Part shown: in pieces, positions 7,993-16,457 of the stretch
How the letters are laid out: each line of letters opens with the position of its first letter
Numbering within the stretch: the stretch's first letter is position 1
Assembly: GCA_024703855.1 (NCBI GenBank)
Contig: CP087965.1
Coordinates: 4,766,001 to 4,830,000 of the forward strand
DNA: 64,000 nucleotides
Direction: 5' to 3'
Origin: Polaromonas sp. P2-4
GTDB lineage: Bacteria; Pseudomonadota; Gammaproteobacteria; Burkholderiales; Burkholderiaceae_C
Made by a program: the position numbers and the translations under genes
Notes under the pieces: generated by a model
Seen by the model: the letters and a program-made list of their open reading frames with translations, nothing else
The model's database searches: none
Told to the model about the DNA's origin: nothing

Positions 7993-9905
7993 GTGCGCCA
8001 GCACAAGCCGGCAGATCGTAGTTGATGAAAGTTCAATACTGGGAAGAAATGGCGAATCACTCAGACCCCGAGTCATGCGTTGCACATCGCGAGGTGTGGA
8101 GCGAAGCGTTGACAGGGGAAACCGGCAGGCCAGCCATTGAGCCGCGAAATCATTCAATCGGGATGCCCACGATGTCGCTATATCGGAAGGCAATATGAAA
8201 CATGACGACAACTCGCAAGACATGTTTTGATCCCGCGCGGTCTGAGACCCTGAGCATGTCGGGAAGCGATCTGCACGGAAGCTGGGAGATCTCATCTGTG
8301 CCCGAGCCACGAGGCACGGGCGGGACAGGCAAGGCCCAAAGCCATAACCCTGTCGTCTACGCAGATGAGAAGTCGGATACGCCCGTAGTACCGGAGAAGC
8401 CGCCGAACAAGGGGGATGACCCTGCGGAGGTGGTGGAGGGAAGGAGCGTAGCCAAGGGAAACGTCAGCAAGACCCCCACGTCCCGGACCCCGAGCCGGAA
8501 CAAACGCGTGTCGATGGGGCTTGAGGGCGTACGTGTAGCAGCCCGTCGGGACAAGACGGTGCGATTCACGGCACTGCTGCACCACATCACGCCAGAGCTA
8601 CTGGCGCAGAGCTTTTATGCCCTGCGCAAAGACGCAGCGGCGGGCGTGGACGCAGTGACGTGGCGAGACTATGAGGAAGGACTCTGTGAGCGAGTACAGG
8701 CACTGCACCGGGAAATCCATACCGGTGCGTACCTGCGCCAAACCATCGCGACGGGTACACATCCCCAAAGCCGATGGGAAACAGCGAGCGCTTGGCATAG
8801 CCTCTTTGGAGGACAAAGTCGTGCAACAGGCGGTAGTCACCGTACTGAACACGATCTACGAAGAGGACTTTCTCGGCTTCTCGTATGGATTCCGGCAAGG
8901 GCGCAGCCAGCACGATGCGCTGGATGCGTTGATGGTCGGGATCAAGAGCCGAAACGTGAACTGGATACTCGATGCTGACATAGCGGCTTTCTTTGATGAA
9001 ATCGACCACGACTGGATGCTCAAGTTCTTGGCGCACCGCATAGCGGATCGGCGAATACTCAGGCTGATTTGCAAATGGCTCAAAGCGGGGGTGATGGAGG
9101 GCGGACGCAGGGCAGCGGCGACCAAGGGCACGCCCCAAGGCGCGGTGATATCGCCACTACTGGCGAACATCTACCTGCACTACGTTCTCGATCTATGGAC
9201 GAGGCAGTGGAGACACAGACATGCACGGGGCAAAGTAATTGCAGTGCGCTACGCGGACGACAGCGTGTTTGGATTCAAGAGTGAACAGGATGCCAGACGA
9301 TTCTTGGCAGCCATGCAGGAGCGATTGGGCAAATTTGGGCTGACCCTGAATGCGACGAAAACCCGGCTGATCGAATTTGGTCGATTTGCTGCAAGTGCGC
9401 GCAAACGTCGGGGACAAGATAAGCCCGAAACGTTCGACTTCCTTGGATTTACGCACTGCTGCAGCACCAGCAGGCAAGGCCTGTTCCAGGTCCGCCGCCT
9501 GACGGTGAAGAAGCGAATGCGTGCCAAGATTGCACAAATCCGTGTAGAACTGATGCGACGCAGGCACCAGCCCATTGCCATGGTTGGCAGGTGGCTCAAT
9601 CGCGTGGTGCAGGGGTATCTGAACTACCACGCGGTACCGGGCAATCTGTATCGGCTGGGGGGCATGTGCAAGGACATCGGCAGAGCATGGCGGCATGCCC
9701 TGATGCGCCGAAGCCAGCGACCCCGAATGCCGTGGAGCAGATTCCAGCGCATTGCCCAGCGTTTCATGCCACCCATCCGCAACGCACATCCTTATCCCGA
9801 GGAGCGCTTCTATGCGTCACACACCTGAGGCAGGAGCCGTATGCGGTAATTCTGCACGTACGGATCTGTGCGGGGGCGGGGGTTAACCTCCGTCCCTACC
9901 GCAAC
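7993..9905 (+). mobile_element. Group II intron
   Basis: A retroelement of about 1.9 kb between two convergent genes. The 5' end is placed at GTGCG (7993), the group II consensus start. A maturase/reverse transcriptase reading frame occupies the middle. Just after its stop, 9834-9867 folds as domain V (GAGCCGTATGCGG pairing with GCACGTACGGATCT), the catalytic hairpin, followed by a domain VI-like hairpin (GGGGCGGGGG paired with CCTCCGTCCC, 9871-9897). The 3' boundary is approximate (9900-9910). The encoded enzyme lacks an HNH endonuclease domain. Insertion beside a palindromic repeat downstream of a gene recalls class C-type introns that home to terminators, but the class is not proven. Confidence 0.85.
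8256..9828 (+). CDS. ltrA: Group II intron reverse transcriptase/maturase (frameshifted)
   Basis: Intron-encoded protein that splices the intron RNA and copies it into DNA. The N-terminal part (TALLHHITPELLAQSFYALR, AAAGVDAVTWRDY) precedes the fingers and palm: IPKADGKQRALGIASLEDK, the DAD-like segment WILDADIAAFFDEIDHDW, GTPQGAVISPLLANIYL and the polymerase box RYADD (about 9250-9264). Domain X (maturase) follows (MVGRWLNRVVQGYLNYH). There is no C-terminal HNH domain. An extra T near 8733 (TACCTGCGCC where TACCGCGCC is expected) moves the frame, so the protein is read in two pieces, 8202-8978 and 8671-9828. The start is uncertain; ATG 8256 is one option. Confidence 0.88.
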
Positions 9906-9931
9906 ACTTGTAGGGAAGGCGGCGGGCAGGC

Positions 9932-11110
9932 TCAAGCGGCCAACGCAGCGAATCCCTGCAGCAGATCGCGTACCAGGTCGGCCGGGTCTTCGAGACCGAT
10001 GTGCAGCCGGATCACCTGGCCGCGGCCCGACCAGTCGGCCACGCTGCGGGCGCGGCGCATGTCCGCCAGCGTGACCAGGCTTTCATACCCACCCCATGAG
10101 GCGCCAATGCCAAACAGCGCCAGGCCGTCAATCAGGCGTTCCGCCGCCGCTGTGTCGAAGTCCTTCTTCAATTCGAAGGAGACCAGGCCATTGGTGCCTG
10201 TGCAGTCACGCTGCCAGAGCGCATGGCCGGGATGCTCGGGCAAAGCCGGGCAGAACACCGTGGCCACTTCGCTGCGGGATTGCAGCCATTGCGCCACCTG
10301 CAAGCCATGGCTTTCGTGCATGGCCAGGCGTGCGGCCAGGCTGCGCGCGCCGCGCAACACCAGGTAGGCATCGTCGGGACTGACCGTCATGCCAAAGGCG
10401 TCACTGCGCTCGGCCAGCGGCTGCCAGGCTTGTTTCGTGGTGGCGACGGTGCCCATCATCACGTCGGAATGGCCGGACAGGTATTTGGTGGCGGCCATGA
10501 TGGACACATCGGCGCCCAATGCCAGTGGCCGGTACTGGCAGCCGGAGCCCCAGGTGTTGTCGGCCACCAGCAGCAGGCCGCGTGCATGGGCCAGCTCGGC
10601 CAGGCGCGGCAGGTCGCACATTTCGTAGACCAGTGAGCCCGGGCATTCGGCATAAATCATGCGCGTGCCAGCTTCGATTTTTTCTTCCACGTCGCTACCG
10701 TCGGCGGCAAAAAAAGTGCAGCGGATGTTGTAGGGGGTGAGAAAGGAATCCACCAGCTTGCGCGCCGGCTCATACACGCTGTCCGACATCAGCACATGGT
10801 CACCGGGCTTCAGGTACGACAGCAGCGTCATCGCGATGGCGGCCAGGCCCGTGGGGAAGAGCCGCGTCCGGTAGGCGCCTTCGAGCTCGCTCACCACATC
10901 TTCGAGCGCGAAATTGGTCGGGTTGCCGCGGGCGCCGTAGGTGAACAGGCGTTCGTCACCGCGCCGAGCACGCAGCGCGTGCTGCTGTGCCACGCTGTCA
11001 AACAGCACGGTGCTGGCACGCACCACGGGTGGGTTGACAGGCTGGCCTCCGTCGAAGGCCGGGCGTTTACCGGCGTGGACCAACCGGGTCAGCGGCGATT
11101 TTTTGTGCAT
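9932..11110 (-). CDS. metC: Cystathionine beta-lyase / Cys-Met metabolism PLP enzyme
   Basis: Cytoplasmic PLP-dependent C-S lyase that cleaves cystathionine or related thioethers to a thiol, pyruvate and ammonia. The sequence shows the N-terminal TRLVHAGKRPAFDGGQPVNP, FPTGLAAIAM, the cofactor aspartate in VADNTWGSG (about residue 188) and the PLP lysine in ATKYLSGHSDVMMG (about residue 211). At 392 residues it is full length and intact. It lies 27 bp downstream of the Bug-family binding protein on the same strand and ends the sulfur-related cluster. In this context the natural substrate may be an imported thioether rather than cystathionine; that is inference. Confidence 0.9.
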   Translation of the reverse strand: MHKKSPLTRLVHAGKRPAFDGGQPVNPPVVRASTVLFDSVAQQHALRARRGDERLFTYGARGNPTNFALEDVVSELEGAYRTRLFPTGLAAIAMTLLSYLKPGDHVLMSDSVYEPARKLVDSFLTPYNIRCTFFAADGSDVEEKIEAGTRMIYAECPGSLVYEMCDLPRLAELAHARGLLLVADNTWGSGCQYRPLALGADVSIMAATKYLSGHSDVMMGTVATTKQAWQPLAERSDAFGMTVSPDDAYLVLRGARSLAARLAMHESHGLQVAQWLQSRSEVATVFCPALPEHPGHALWQRDCTGTNGLVSFELKKDFDTAAAERLIDGLALFGIGASWGGYESLVTLADMRRARSVADWSGRGQVIRLHIGLEDPADLVRDLLQGFAALAA

Positions 11111-11137
11111 GTCAGGAGCGCCTTGGTGAATGACACA

Positions 11138-12133
11138 TCAGTCGAGCCTGGCACCCGAGAGCTTGACGACGCGTGACCAGCGGGCGATGTCGTCCTTGAG
11201 CTGGGCGGCGAATGCGGCTGGGGTGTTGCCGACCACTTCGCTGCCGCCGTCGGTGATCAGCTTGCTGACTTCCGGCGATTTGAGCGACCGCACGATGCTG
11301 TCGTGCAGGTAGGCCACGCGCTCGGGCGGTGTGCCGGCCGGTGCAAAAAAACCATACCAGTCTTCAAAAGTCGAGTTGCGGTAGCCGAGCTCTTCCAGCG
11401 TCGGGACTTTGGCAAACACGCCAATGCGGCGCGGGCTGGTCACGGCCAGGGCGCGCATCTTGCCGTTCTGGATGAAGCTGGACACCGAAGCGGTGGAGGT
11501 GATGAGCAGATCGACCTGGCCGCCGAGCAAATCGGTGATGGCCGGGGCCGCACCCTTGTACGGCACATGGGTCATGCTCAGGCCGCTGTCTTTTTCCAGC
11601 ACCACGCCGACCAGGTGCGACAGCGTGCCGTTGCCGGGTGTGGCATAGGTAACGCGGCCGGGCTGGCTCTTGATCTGGGTGGCCAGGTCGGCAATGGTTT
11701 TGTACGGTGAGTTGCTGGCCACCACCAGCACAAGGGGCGCCGCGTTGATCTGGGTGATGGGCAGGAAGTTTTTCAGCGGGTCAAAACCCGGCGACGCATA
11801 CAGCGTGGGGTTGACCGCCATCAGCGAGACCTGGCCCGTCAGCACGGTATAGCCGTCGGGCTTGGCATCGGCCACCGTTTTGGCGCCGATGTTGCCGCCG
11901 GCACCGCCGCGGTTGTCGACCACCGCGCTTTGGCCTGTGATCTCGGACAGGCGGCTGGTCACAAAACGCGTCGTGGCGTCATTGCCGCCACCGGCCGGAA
12001 AGGGCGACACAAACTTGATCGCCTGGTTCGGGAAGCCGCCGACCTGGGGCATGGGCTGGGCAGAAGCGCCGCCGTGCACGGCGAACAGGGCCCAGCAGAG
12101 TGAGGCAGCAGTGAATTTCAGCTTGGTAAGCAT
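11138..12133 (-). CDS. Tripartite tricarboxylate transporter (Bug family) substrate-binding protein
   Basis: Periplasmic binding protein of the TctC/Bug family, 331 residues. A signal peptide (LKFTAASLCWALFAVHGGASAQ) precedes the mature start PNQAIKFVSPFPAGGGNDATTR. Other signatures are VVDNRGGAGGNIGAKTVADAKPDGYT (given here only as landmarks at about residues 96-121), YATPGNGTLSHL and MTHVPYKGAAPAITDLLGG. Members bind carboxylates and amino-acid-like anions. No membrane components (TctA/TctB) are adjacent, so it probably works with a transporter encoded elsewhere, as is usual for this expanded Burkholderiales family. Its neighbours suggest a sulfur-containing organic acid as ligand (inference). 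Confidence 0.92.
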   Translation of the reverse strand: MLTKLKFTAASLCWALFAVHGGASAQPMPQVGGFPNQAIKFVSPFPAGGGNDATTRFVTSRLSEITGQSAVVDNRGGAGGNIGAKTVADAKPDGYTVLTGQVSLMAVNPTLYASPGFDPLKNFLPITQINAAPLVLVVASNSPYKTIADLATQIKSQPGRVTYATPGNGTLSHLVGVVLEKDSGLSMTHVPYKGAAPAITDLLGGQVDLLITSTASVSSFIQNGKMRALAVTSPRRIGVFAKVPTLEELGYRNSTFEDWYGFFAPAGTPPERVAYLHDSIVRSLKSPEVSKLITDGGSEVVGNTPAAFAAQLKDDIARWSRVVKLSGARLD

Positions 12134-12182
12134 GGCAGGCTCCTGAATGAAAAAGTGGATGAAGCGGGGTGGATGAAAAGGG

Positions 12183-13814
12183 CTAGGCGCTTGCGTGGGC
12201 CGGCTCGAACGAAGGGGCTGGCAGCCGGAAGGCCTTCAGTTCAAGCGTGTCAAGCTGCGCAATCAGGTTGACTTCCCAGGCCAGGTACTGGCGCGCCGCT
12301 TCCTTGTTGCCGTCGTGCCGGTCATGCACGAAGAACAGGAAGTCGATGCAGTCGCTGTTGGCCGGAATGTTCTCGCTGGCCTGCAGCGGCAGGCCAGCGG
12401 CACGCCAGGCGGCCAGGCCGCCTTCAAGCAGGCTGGCCGACAGGCCCAGCGCCTGAAGGTCGGTGGCCGCGCAGGCCGCCACGGCGGGTTCGTCGGCAAT
12501 CAGCACCACCGGGCGGTGTTCACCGGCCAGTGTGGCGGCCAGGCGCGGCCGGATGGCCCAGCGCGCACCGGGAATATGGCTCTGGCGGAACTGCATGCTG
12601 GGGCGCACATCGATGGCAAGCACCGCACCGCTGGCCAGCCCGGCGGACAGGTCCGTGGCGCTGATGAGGGGTAACACGGGCAGGGCCGTCGGCTGGGTTT
12701 CAGGCAAGGCCAGGCCGCTGGCCAGGCCCTGGTCTAGCACGCTGGCGTCGTGGCCCATCTGGCGCAGCCAGCTGGCCACCGTCAGCGCACGGATGCCGTC
12801 TGAGTCGAATAACACCAGCCGGGCCTGGCGCACACCGACATACTGGTCGGTGGCCTGGATCAGCTGGCCGCCGGGCGTGTGTTGGGCGCCGGGCAGGCTG
12901 CCGCGCGCATATTCTTCCGGCGTGCGGACATCGCACAAAAACAGCGTGCGCTGCGCATCACCCGCCCAGCCGCGCACGGTTTGCGGGCTGACCACAGGCA
13001 CGCCAAAACGTTGGGCCAGCGTCTGCGCCGCGGCGCGCATGCCTGATTGTCCGTCGGGTTCCCCATAGCGGCGCGTGCCGCCATGTTCGAGTTCCAGGTC
13101 GGCCAGGGTCCAGCCCTGGGTGCCGTTTTCCAGCGCGTACACCGGGTTGCGCAGGCCCAGGTTGATCAGCGTCTGGGCACCGATGATGCTGCGCGTGCGC
13201 CCTGCGCAATTGACCACGATGTGCGTCTGCTCGCTGGGCACCAGCTGGCGGATGCGCAATGCCAGTTCCCCGTTCGGGCAACTGGTCGCCGTCGGAATGT
13301 TCATCTTCTGGAATTCCGAAAAGGCCGTCCGTCCAGCACCACGACGTCTTCCTGACGCGCCAGCATGGCCGCCAGTTCGGTCGCGCTCACCCGCGGCGTG
13401 TGGTAGACCTGTTCGGCCAATTCTGCCAAAGGTCTTGGACGGCACGTTGACGCCGGCGAACAGCGGAAAACCGGCCGCCTGCCAGCCGGCAGTGCCGCCT
13501 TGCAGTACAAACACATCGGAATAGCCCAGCGCGGTCAGGCTGCGCGCGGCTGCGGGCGCGACATGCTGGCCATCATCGTCGTACACCACTAGCCGGACGC
13601 TTGGACGCGGCGCCAGGCGCGGCGCGTCCAGCTCCAGCCGGCTGTAGGGCAGGGTGATGCCGTAAAACAAATGGGCCTGGCCGTACTGGCCGTGCTCGCG
13701 CACATCGAACAGGGCGATTTCTTCGCCGTCGTGCAGCCAGGCTTTCAGCGTGGCCGCCTCTACAAAACGTGTCATGGGATGGGAGCTTGTGAAATTCAGG
13801 GACGGCGGGCTCAT
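12183..13814 (-). CDS. Multi-domain rhodanese-like sulfurtransferase (compensated frameshift)
   Basis: About 543 residues forming four rhodanese modules in tandem. Module starts are seen at FDVREHGQYGQAH (1), the frame-shifted VVVLDGRPF (2), LFLCDVRTPEEYARG (3) and AIDVRPSMQFRQSHIPGA (4). Only module 2 carries an active-site cysteine loop (NCAGRTRS); module 3 has Asp and module 4 Ala/Asp at that place, so most modules are probably structural. A pair of indels (about 13425 and 13320) puts roughly 35 residues out of frame; the alternative frame there reads LAEQVYHTPRVSATELAAML. The start at 13814 overlaps the stop of the upstream cupin gene (TGATG). Probably transfers sulfur released by the neighbouring thiol-metabolising enzymes. 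Confidence 0.82.
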   Translation of the reverse strand: MSPPSLNFTSSHPMTRFVEAATLKAWLHDGEEIALFDVREHGQYGQAHLFYGITLPYSRLELDAPRLAPRPSVRLVVYDDDGQHVAPAAARSLTALGYSDVFVLQGGTAGWQAAGFPLFAGVNVPSKTFGRIGRTGLPHAAGERDRTGGHAGASGRRRGAGRTAFSEFQKMNIPTATSCPNGELALRIRQLVPSEQTHIVVNCAGRTRSIIGAQTLINLGLRNPVYALENGTQGWTLADLELEHGGTRRYGEPDGQSGMRAAAQTLAQRFGVPVVSPQTVRGWAGDAQRTLFLCDVRTPEEYARGSLPGAQHTPGGQLIQATDQYVGVRQARLVLFDSDGIRALTVASWLRQMGHDASVLDQGLASGLALPETQPTALPVLPLISATDLSAGLASGAVLAIDVRPSMQFRQSHIPGARWAIRPRLAATLAGEHRPVVLIADEPAVAACAATDLQALGLSASLLEGGLAAWRAAGLPLQASENIPANSDCIDFLFFVHDRHDGNKEAARQYLAWEVNLIAQLDTLELKAFRLPAPSFEPAHASA

Positions 13815-14402
13815 CAGCGGCGGGTCTGAACGCCAATCGACATGGTTTCGTACGTGCCTTTTTCCAGGTCGTAGCCGGTGCGTGTGGTCAGGGTTTCGAG
13901 CGCGCGGCCATACATGTGCAGGTGGCGGATGACCTGACCAGCCGGGATTTCAACCGAATGAATGTCGTCCGGCATCAGCGCGATGCCCGTGCCTGGCTCC
14001 ACCACGATGGCGTTGACCTCTTTGAGCTGGGCCTTGCCCGGCACCGATCCGTCGTCCTGGCGTTCGTACACGTGGTTGAGCTCGGTCCCTTCCACGGCGC
14101 TGATGCAGGCCCAGGTGGTGTGGTTGTGCGGCACGATGCGTTTGCCGGGGCGCATCACGTTCAGGTAAAGCGCAAAACTCTGGTCGGCATCTTCCGCGAT
14201 CAGGTAACGCGCCTGCAGCTCATTGCCTTCGGGCGGGGGCGAACTCGCTGGCGCTCCACAGCTCTGTGCGCCCGGCCAGTTGATTGAGTGCCGCCAGCAC
14301 CTCGGCCAGGGATTGACGGGTGGCATCGCCATTTCCGATAATTTTCTTAATGTTTTTGATGCTGTCGTCCACCGCTTGGGTGCGCTGTGCTGCTACGTTC
14401 AT
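13814..14402 (-). CDS. Cysteine dioxygenase-type thiol dioxygenase (frameshifted)
   Basis: Cupin, non-haem iron enzyme that oxidises a small thiol to its sulfinate. The iron ligands are visible as HNH in VPHNHTTW and a later His in PDDIHSVEI. An Arg in QARYLIAED lies at the position equivalent to the cysteine-binding Arg of cysteine dioxygenase (Gln in 3-mercaptopropionate dioxygenases), so a cysteine-like substrate is somewhat favoured. The N-terminal 55 residues (MNVAAQRTQAVDDSIKNI) are in one frame and the rest in another, with an indel near 14235. First gene of the leftward cluster, divergent from a LysR gene, coupled to the rhodanese gene by TGATG. Confidence 0.82.
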
Positions 14403-14484
14403 GGGAGTTTTCCTGAATGAAATGGCTGTTTAATGAGGCTAATATAGTCAAGCCGCATTTTTCAAACAACTTAGAAATAGAAGT

Positions 14485-14500
14485 AAATACATTAGTATTT
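14485..14500. promoter_or_regulatory. Candidate LysR operator between the thiol-dioxygenase gene and its divergent regulator
   Basis: AAATAC-ATTA-GTATTT, a perfect 6-4-6 dyad in an AT-rich 105-bp divergent intergenic region, 8 bp before the LysR start codon. Its position and symmetry suit a LysR autoregulatory site; no binding evidence exists. Confidence 0.5.
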
Positions 14501-14507
14501 GTAATAT

Positions 14508-15414
14508 ATGAACACGCTGGATCTGGAGTTGTTAAGGGCCCTGGTGGCCATTCAGGAGCAAGACAGCTTTGCTGGCGCCGCCGTTCATCTGGGCAAAACG
14601 CAATCGGCGGTGACGCAGCAAATGCAGCGCCTGGAAGACCAGATTGGCCACCCGCTGTTCGAAAAACAGGGGCGCCACAAGCGGTTGACGCCGCATGGGC
14701 AGAAACTGCTCGACTATGCGCGCCACTTGCTGGCGATCAATGACGAGGCCCTGCGCAGCCTGCAACAGGGCAACCTCGAAGGGGTGCTGCGCATTGGCGC
14801 ACCGCACGATGTGGCCGACACCATGCTGCCGCCTTTGCTGGCGCAGGTGGCGCGTGCCTCACCGCTGCTGCAGCTCGATATTCATGTCGGTCGCAGCCCT
14901 TTCCTGATGGAGTCGCTCAAGCGCGGCGAGATCGACATGACGATCTCCAACCGCAATGACCCGGCGCTGGACGGCGTGGTCTTGCGCACCTCACCCACGG
15001 TGTGGCTGTGTTCGGCCAGTTATGTGCATGACCGCGCCAAGCCGGTGCCGCTGGTGCTGGCCGACGGCCCCAGCCTGTTTCGCCGCCTGGCGCTGGAAGC
15101 GCTCGACGGCGCGGGCATACGCTGGTCGCCCAACTACACCTCGTCCAGCCTCATCGGCATCAAGGCGGCGTTGCGTGCCGGGCTGGGCGTTACGGCCCGC
15201 GGCGTCGAGCTGGTCGGGGGCAGACCTGCGCGTGCTCGGTGAAAACGACGGTCTGCCCCGGCTGCCCGACGTGGCCTACCACCTGTTCATTCGAAAAAAC
15301 GTCATCAATCCGGTCACGCGCAAGGTGTTCGACATGCTCAAAGCCAACCTGGGCCTGATTCGCAGTGCTGCCGACCCGGGCGCCCCCGCTGCGCAGCCTG
15401 AGCCAGAGGTGTGA
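14508..15414 (+). CDS. LysR-type transcriptional regulator (frameshifted)
   Basis: DNA-binding regulator divergent from the thiol-oxidation genes and therefore their likely regulator. The N-terminal winged helix-turn-helix reads LDLELLRALVAIQEQDSFAG and LGKTQSAVTQQMQRLEDQIG; the effector domain follows from about residue 90 (LEGVLRIGAPHDVADTMLPP). The first frame stops at 15242, but the expected end (LRVLGENDGLPRLPDVAYHL) continues in another frame to 15414; the cause is an extra G in a G5 run near 15217. About 301 residues when joined, the normal size. Confidence 0.87.
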
Positions 15415-15453
15415 GCGCGGTAGCGTGGCGCCGGAACGCTCTTTGTCGCAGGA

Positions 15454-15517
15454 TTAATGATATTTTAGGGCTCTAGCCCTTTAAAGACGGGCGCAGGCAG
15501 CTATTAAAACTGTAGCA
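15454..15517 (-). repeat. 63-bp dispersed repeat, copy 2 (encodes the murI C-terminus and stop)
   Basis: Reverse-orientation copy, centre GGCTCTAGCCCTTTAAAGACGGGCGCAGGCAGCTATTAAAA (15469-15509, quoted in parts as GGCTCTAGCCC and GGCAGCTATTAAAA). The murI stop codon (15504-15506) and last codons lie inside it. Confidence 0.85.
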
Positions 15518-16328
15518 ACTCCGCGGTGCTGCCCAGCTGCAGCCAGCGCTGCGCTGCGGCTTGCAGGGCGGCTGGCTGGCCCGTGGTGAACAGCCTGACC
15601 CGGCCTTCAGCCGTTGCGGCGGCGGTGCCGGTCTGCGGCTCAGCTGCCGGCAGCCGCAACCGGGTCTGGCGCGCGACCGGCGCGCCGGTGTCCATGAACT
15701 GCACGTCCGGGCCGAGCAGGGTGCGCAGGTGTTCGCTGGCGAACGGGTAGTGGGTGCAGCCGAGCACCAGCGTGTCTATTTCGCCATTTTTCAAGCCAAA
15801 TAGGCCCATAGCCCTTATGTGGCGGGCGCAAGCAGCTATTATTTCAGTAGCACTTCCAGGGTCGGCTTTACCGTCAATGCCGCGCTCGATCGCGTCGGCC
15901 AGGCCGTCGCAGGGCTGCAGCACAAACTCCGCCTGGGTTGCCAGCGAGTCCCGCAGCAGCTTGAACTTGGCGCTGCCCAAGGTGCCGCGGGTGGCCATCA
16001 CACCGATGCGCCGGGTCCGGCTCAGGAGGGCGGCGGGCTTGAGCGCCGGCTCCACGCCGATGATGGGCAAGCCGGGGTGCTCGGCGCGCAGAAGGTCGAT
16101 GGCCGCTGCTGTGGCGGTGTTGCAGGCGATGACCAGCGCCTTGATGTTTTGCCGGACGAGGTACCCGGTCAGGGCGCGCGAGCGGGCCAGCACATGCGCA
16201 TCGTCCCGCTCGCCATAGGGCGCGTGGCCGCCGTCGGCGATGTAGATGAAATTTTCGTGCGGCAGTTCGGCCCGCAGCGCTTTGAGGACGCTCAGGCCGC
16301 CGATGCCGCTGTCGAAAACGCCAATCAA
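15504..16328 (-). CDS. murI: Glutamate racemase
   Basis: Converts L- to D-glutamate for peptidoglycan. The N-terminal signature IGVFDSGIGGLSVLKAL is followed by GHAPYG, the first catalytic cysteine in IACNTATAAA (about residue 72) and the second in LGCTHYPF (about 185). The open frame extends upstream to 16451, but that part is a repeat-like hairpin sequence, so I place the start at TTG 16328 directly before IGVFDSG with a G-rich upstream patch; this is uncertain. Two copies of the 63-bp dispersed repeat are part of the gene: 15789-15851 is read in frame as ATEIIAACARHIRAMGLFGL just before the second active-site motif, and 15454-15517 supplies the end (LLQF-stop). Essential function implies the insertions are tolerated. 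Confidence 0.88.
   Translation of the reverse strand: MIGVFDSGIGGLSVLKALRAELPHENFIYIADGGHAPYGERDDAHVLARSRALTGYLVRQNIKALVIACNTATAAAIDLLRAEHPGLPIIGVEPALKPAALLSRTRRIGVMATRGTLGSAKFKLLRDSLATQAEFVLQPCDGLADAIERGIDGKADPGSATEIIAACARHIRAMGLFGLKNGEIDTLVLGCTHYPFASEHLRTLLGPDVQFMDTGAPVARQTRLRLPAAEPQTGTAAATAEGRVRLFTTGQPAALQAAAQRWLQLGSTAELLQF
15789..15851 (-). repeat. 63-bp dispersed repeat, copy 3 (inside murI, in frame)
   Basis: Reverse-orientation copy: AGCCAAATAGGCCCATAGCCC followed by GGCGGGCGCAAGCAGCTATTATTTCAGTAGC (positions 15793-15849). Its length is a multiple of three within murI and it has no stop in the murI frame. Confidence 0.85.
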
Positions 16329-16375
16329 GAAGCGCCCCCACGGTTGCTCACTGCGTGTAGCGCCCTGCCCCCCGA

Positions 16376-16420
16376 GGGGCCGCTGCGCCTGCGGACTGGC
16401 AAAGCCAGATCCGCGGCCCC
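16376..16420. repeat. GC-rich hairpin between the fumarase gene and murI
   Basis: Arms GGGGCCGC (16376-16383) and GCGGCCCC (16413-16420) enclose a second stem CTGGC-AAA-GCCAG (16396-16408). There is no T-tract, so it is more like a REP-type element than an intrinsic terminator. It lies in the 130-bp gap between two same-strand genes and could attenuate read-through into murI. Confidence 0.6.
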
Positions 16421-16457
16421 TGCTTGAAGTGACGGGCTTCACGCATCTCACCGCTGC

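Noticed and set aside
16329..16451. Extension of murI to ATG 16451
   Set aside because: The added 41 residues translate a GC-rich hairpin sequence and are absent from the MurI family.
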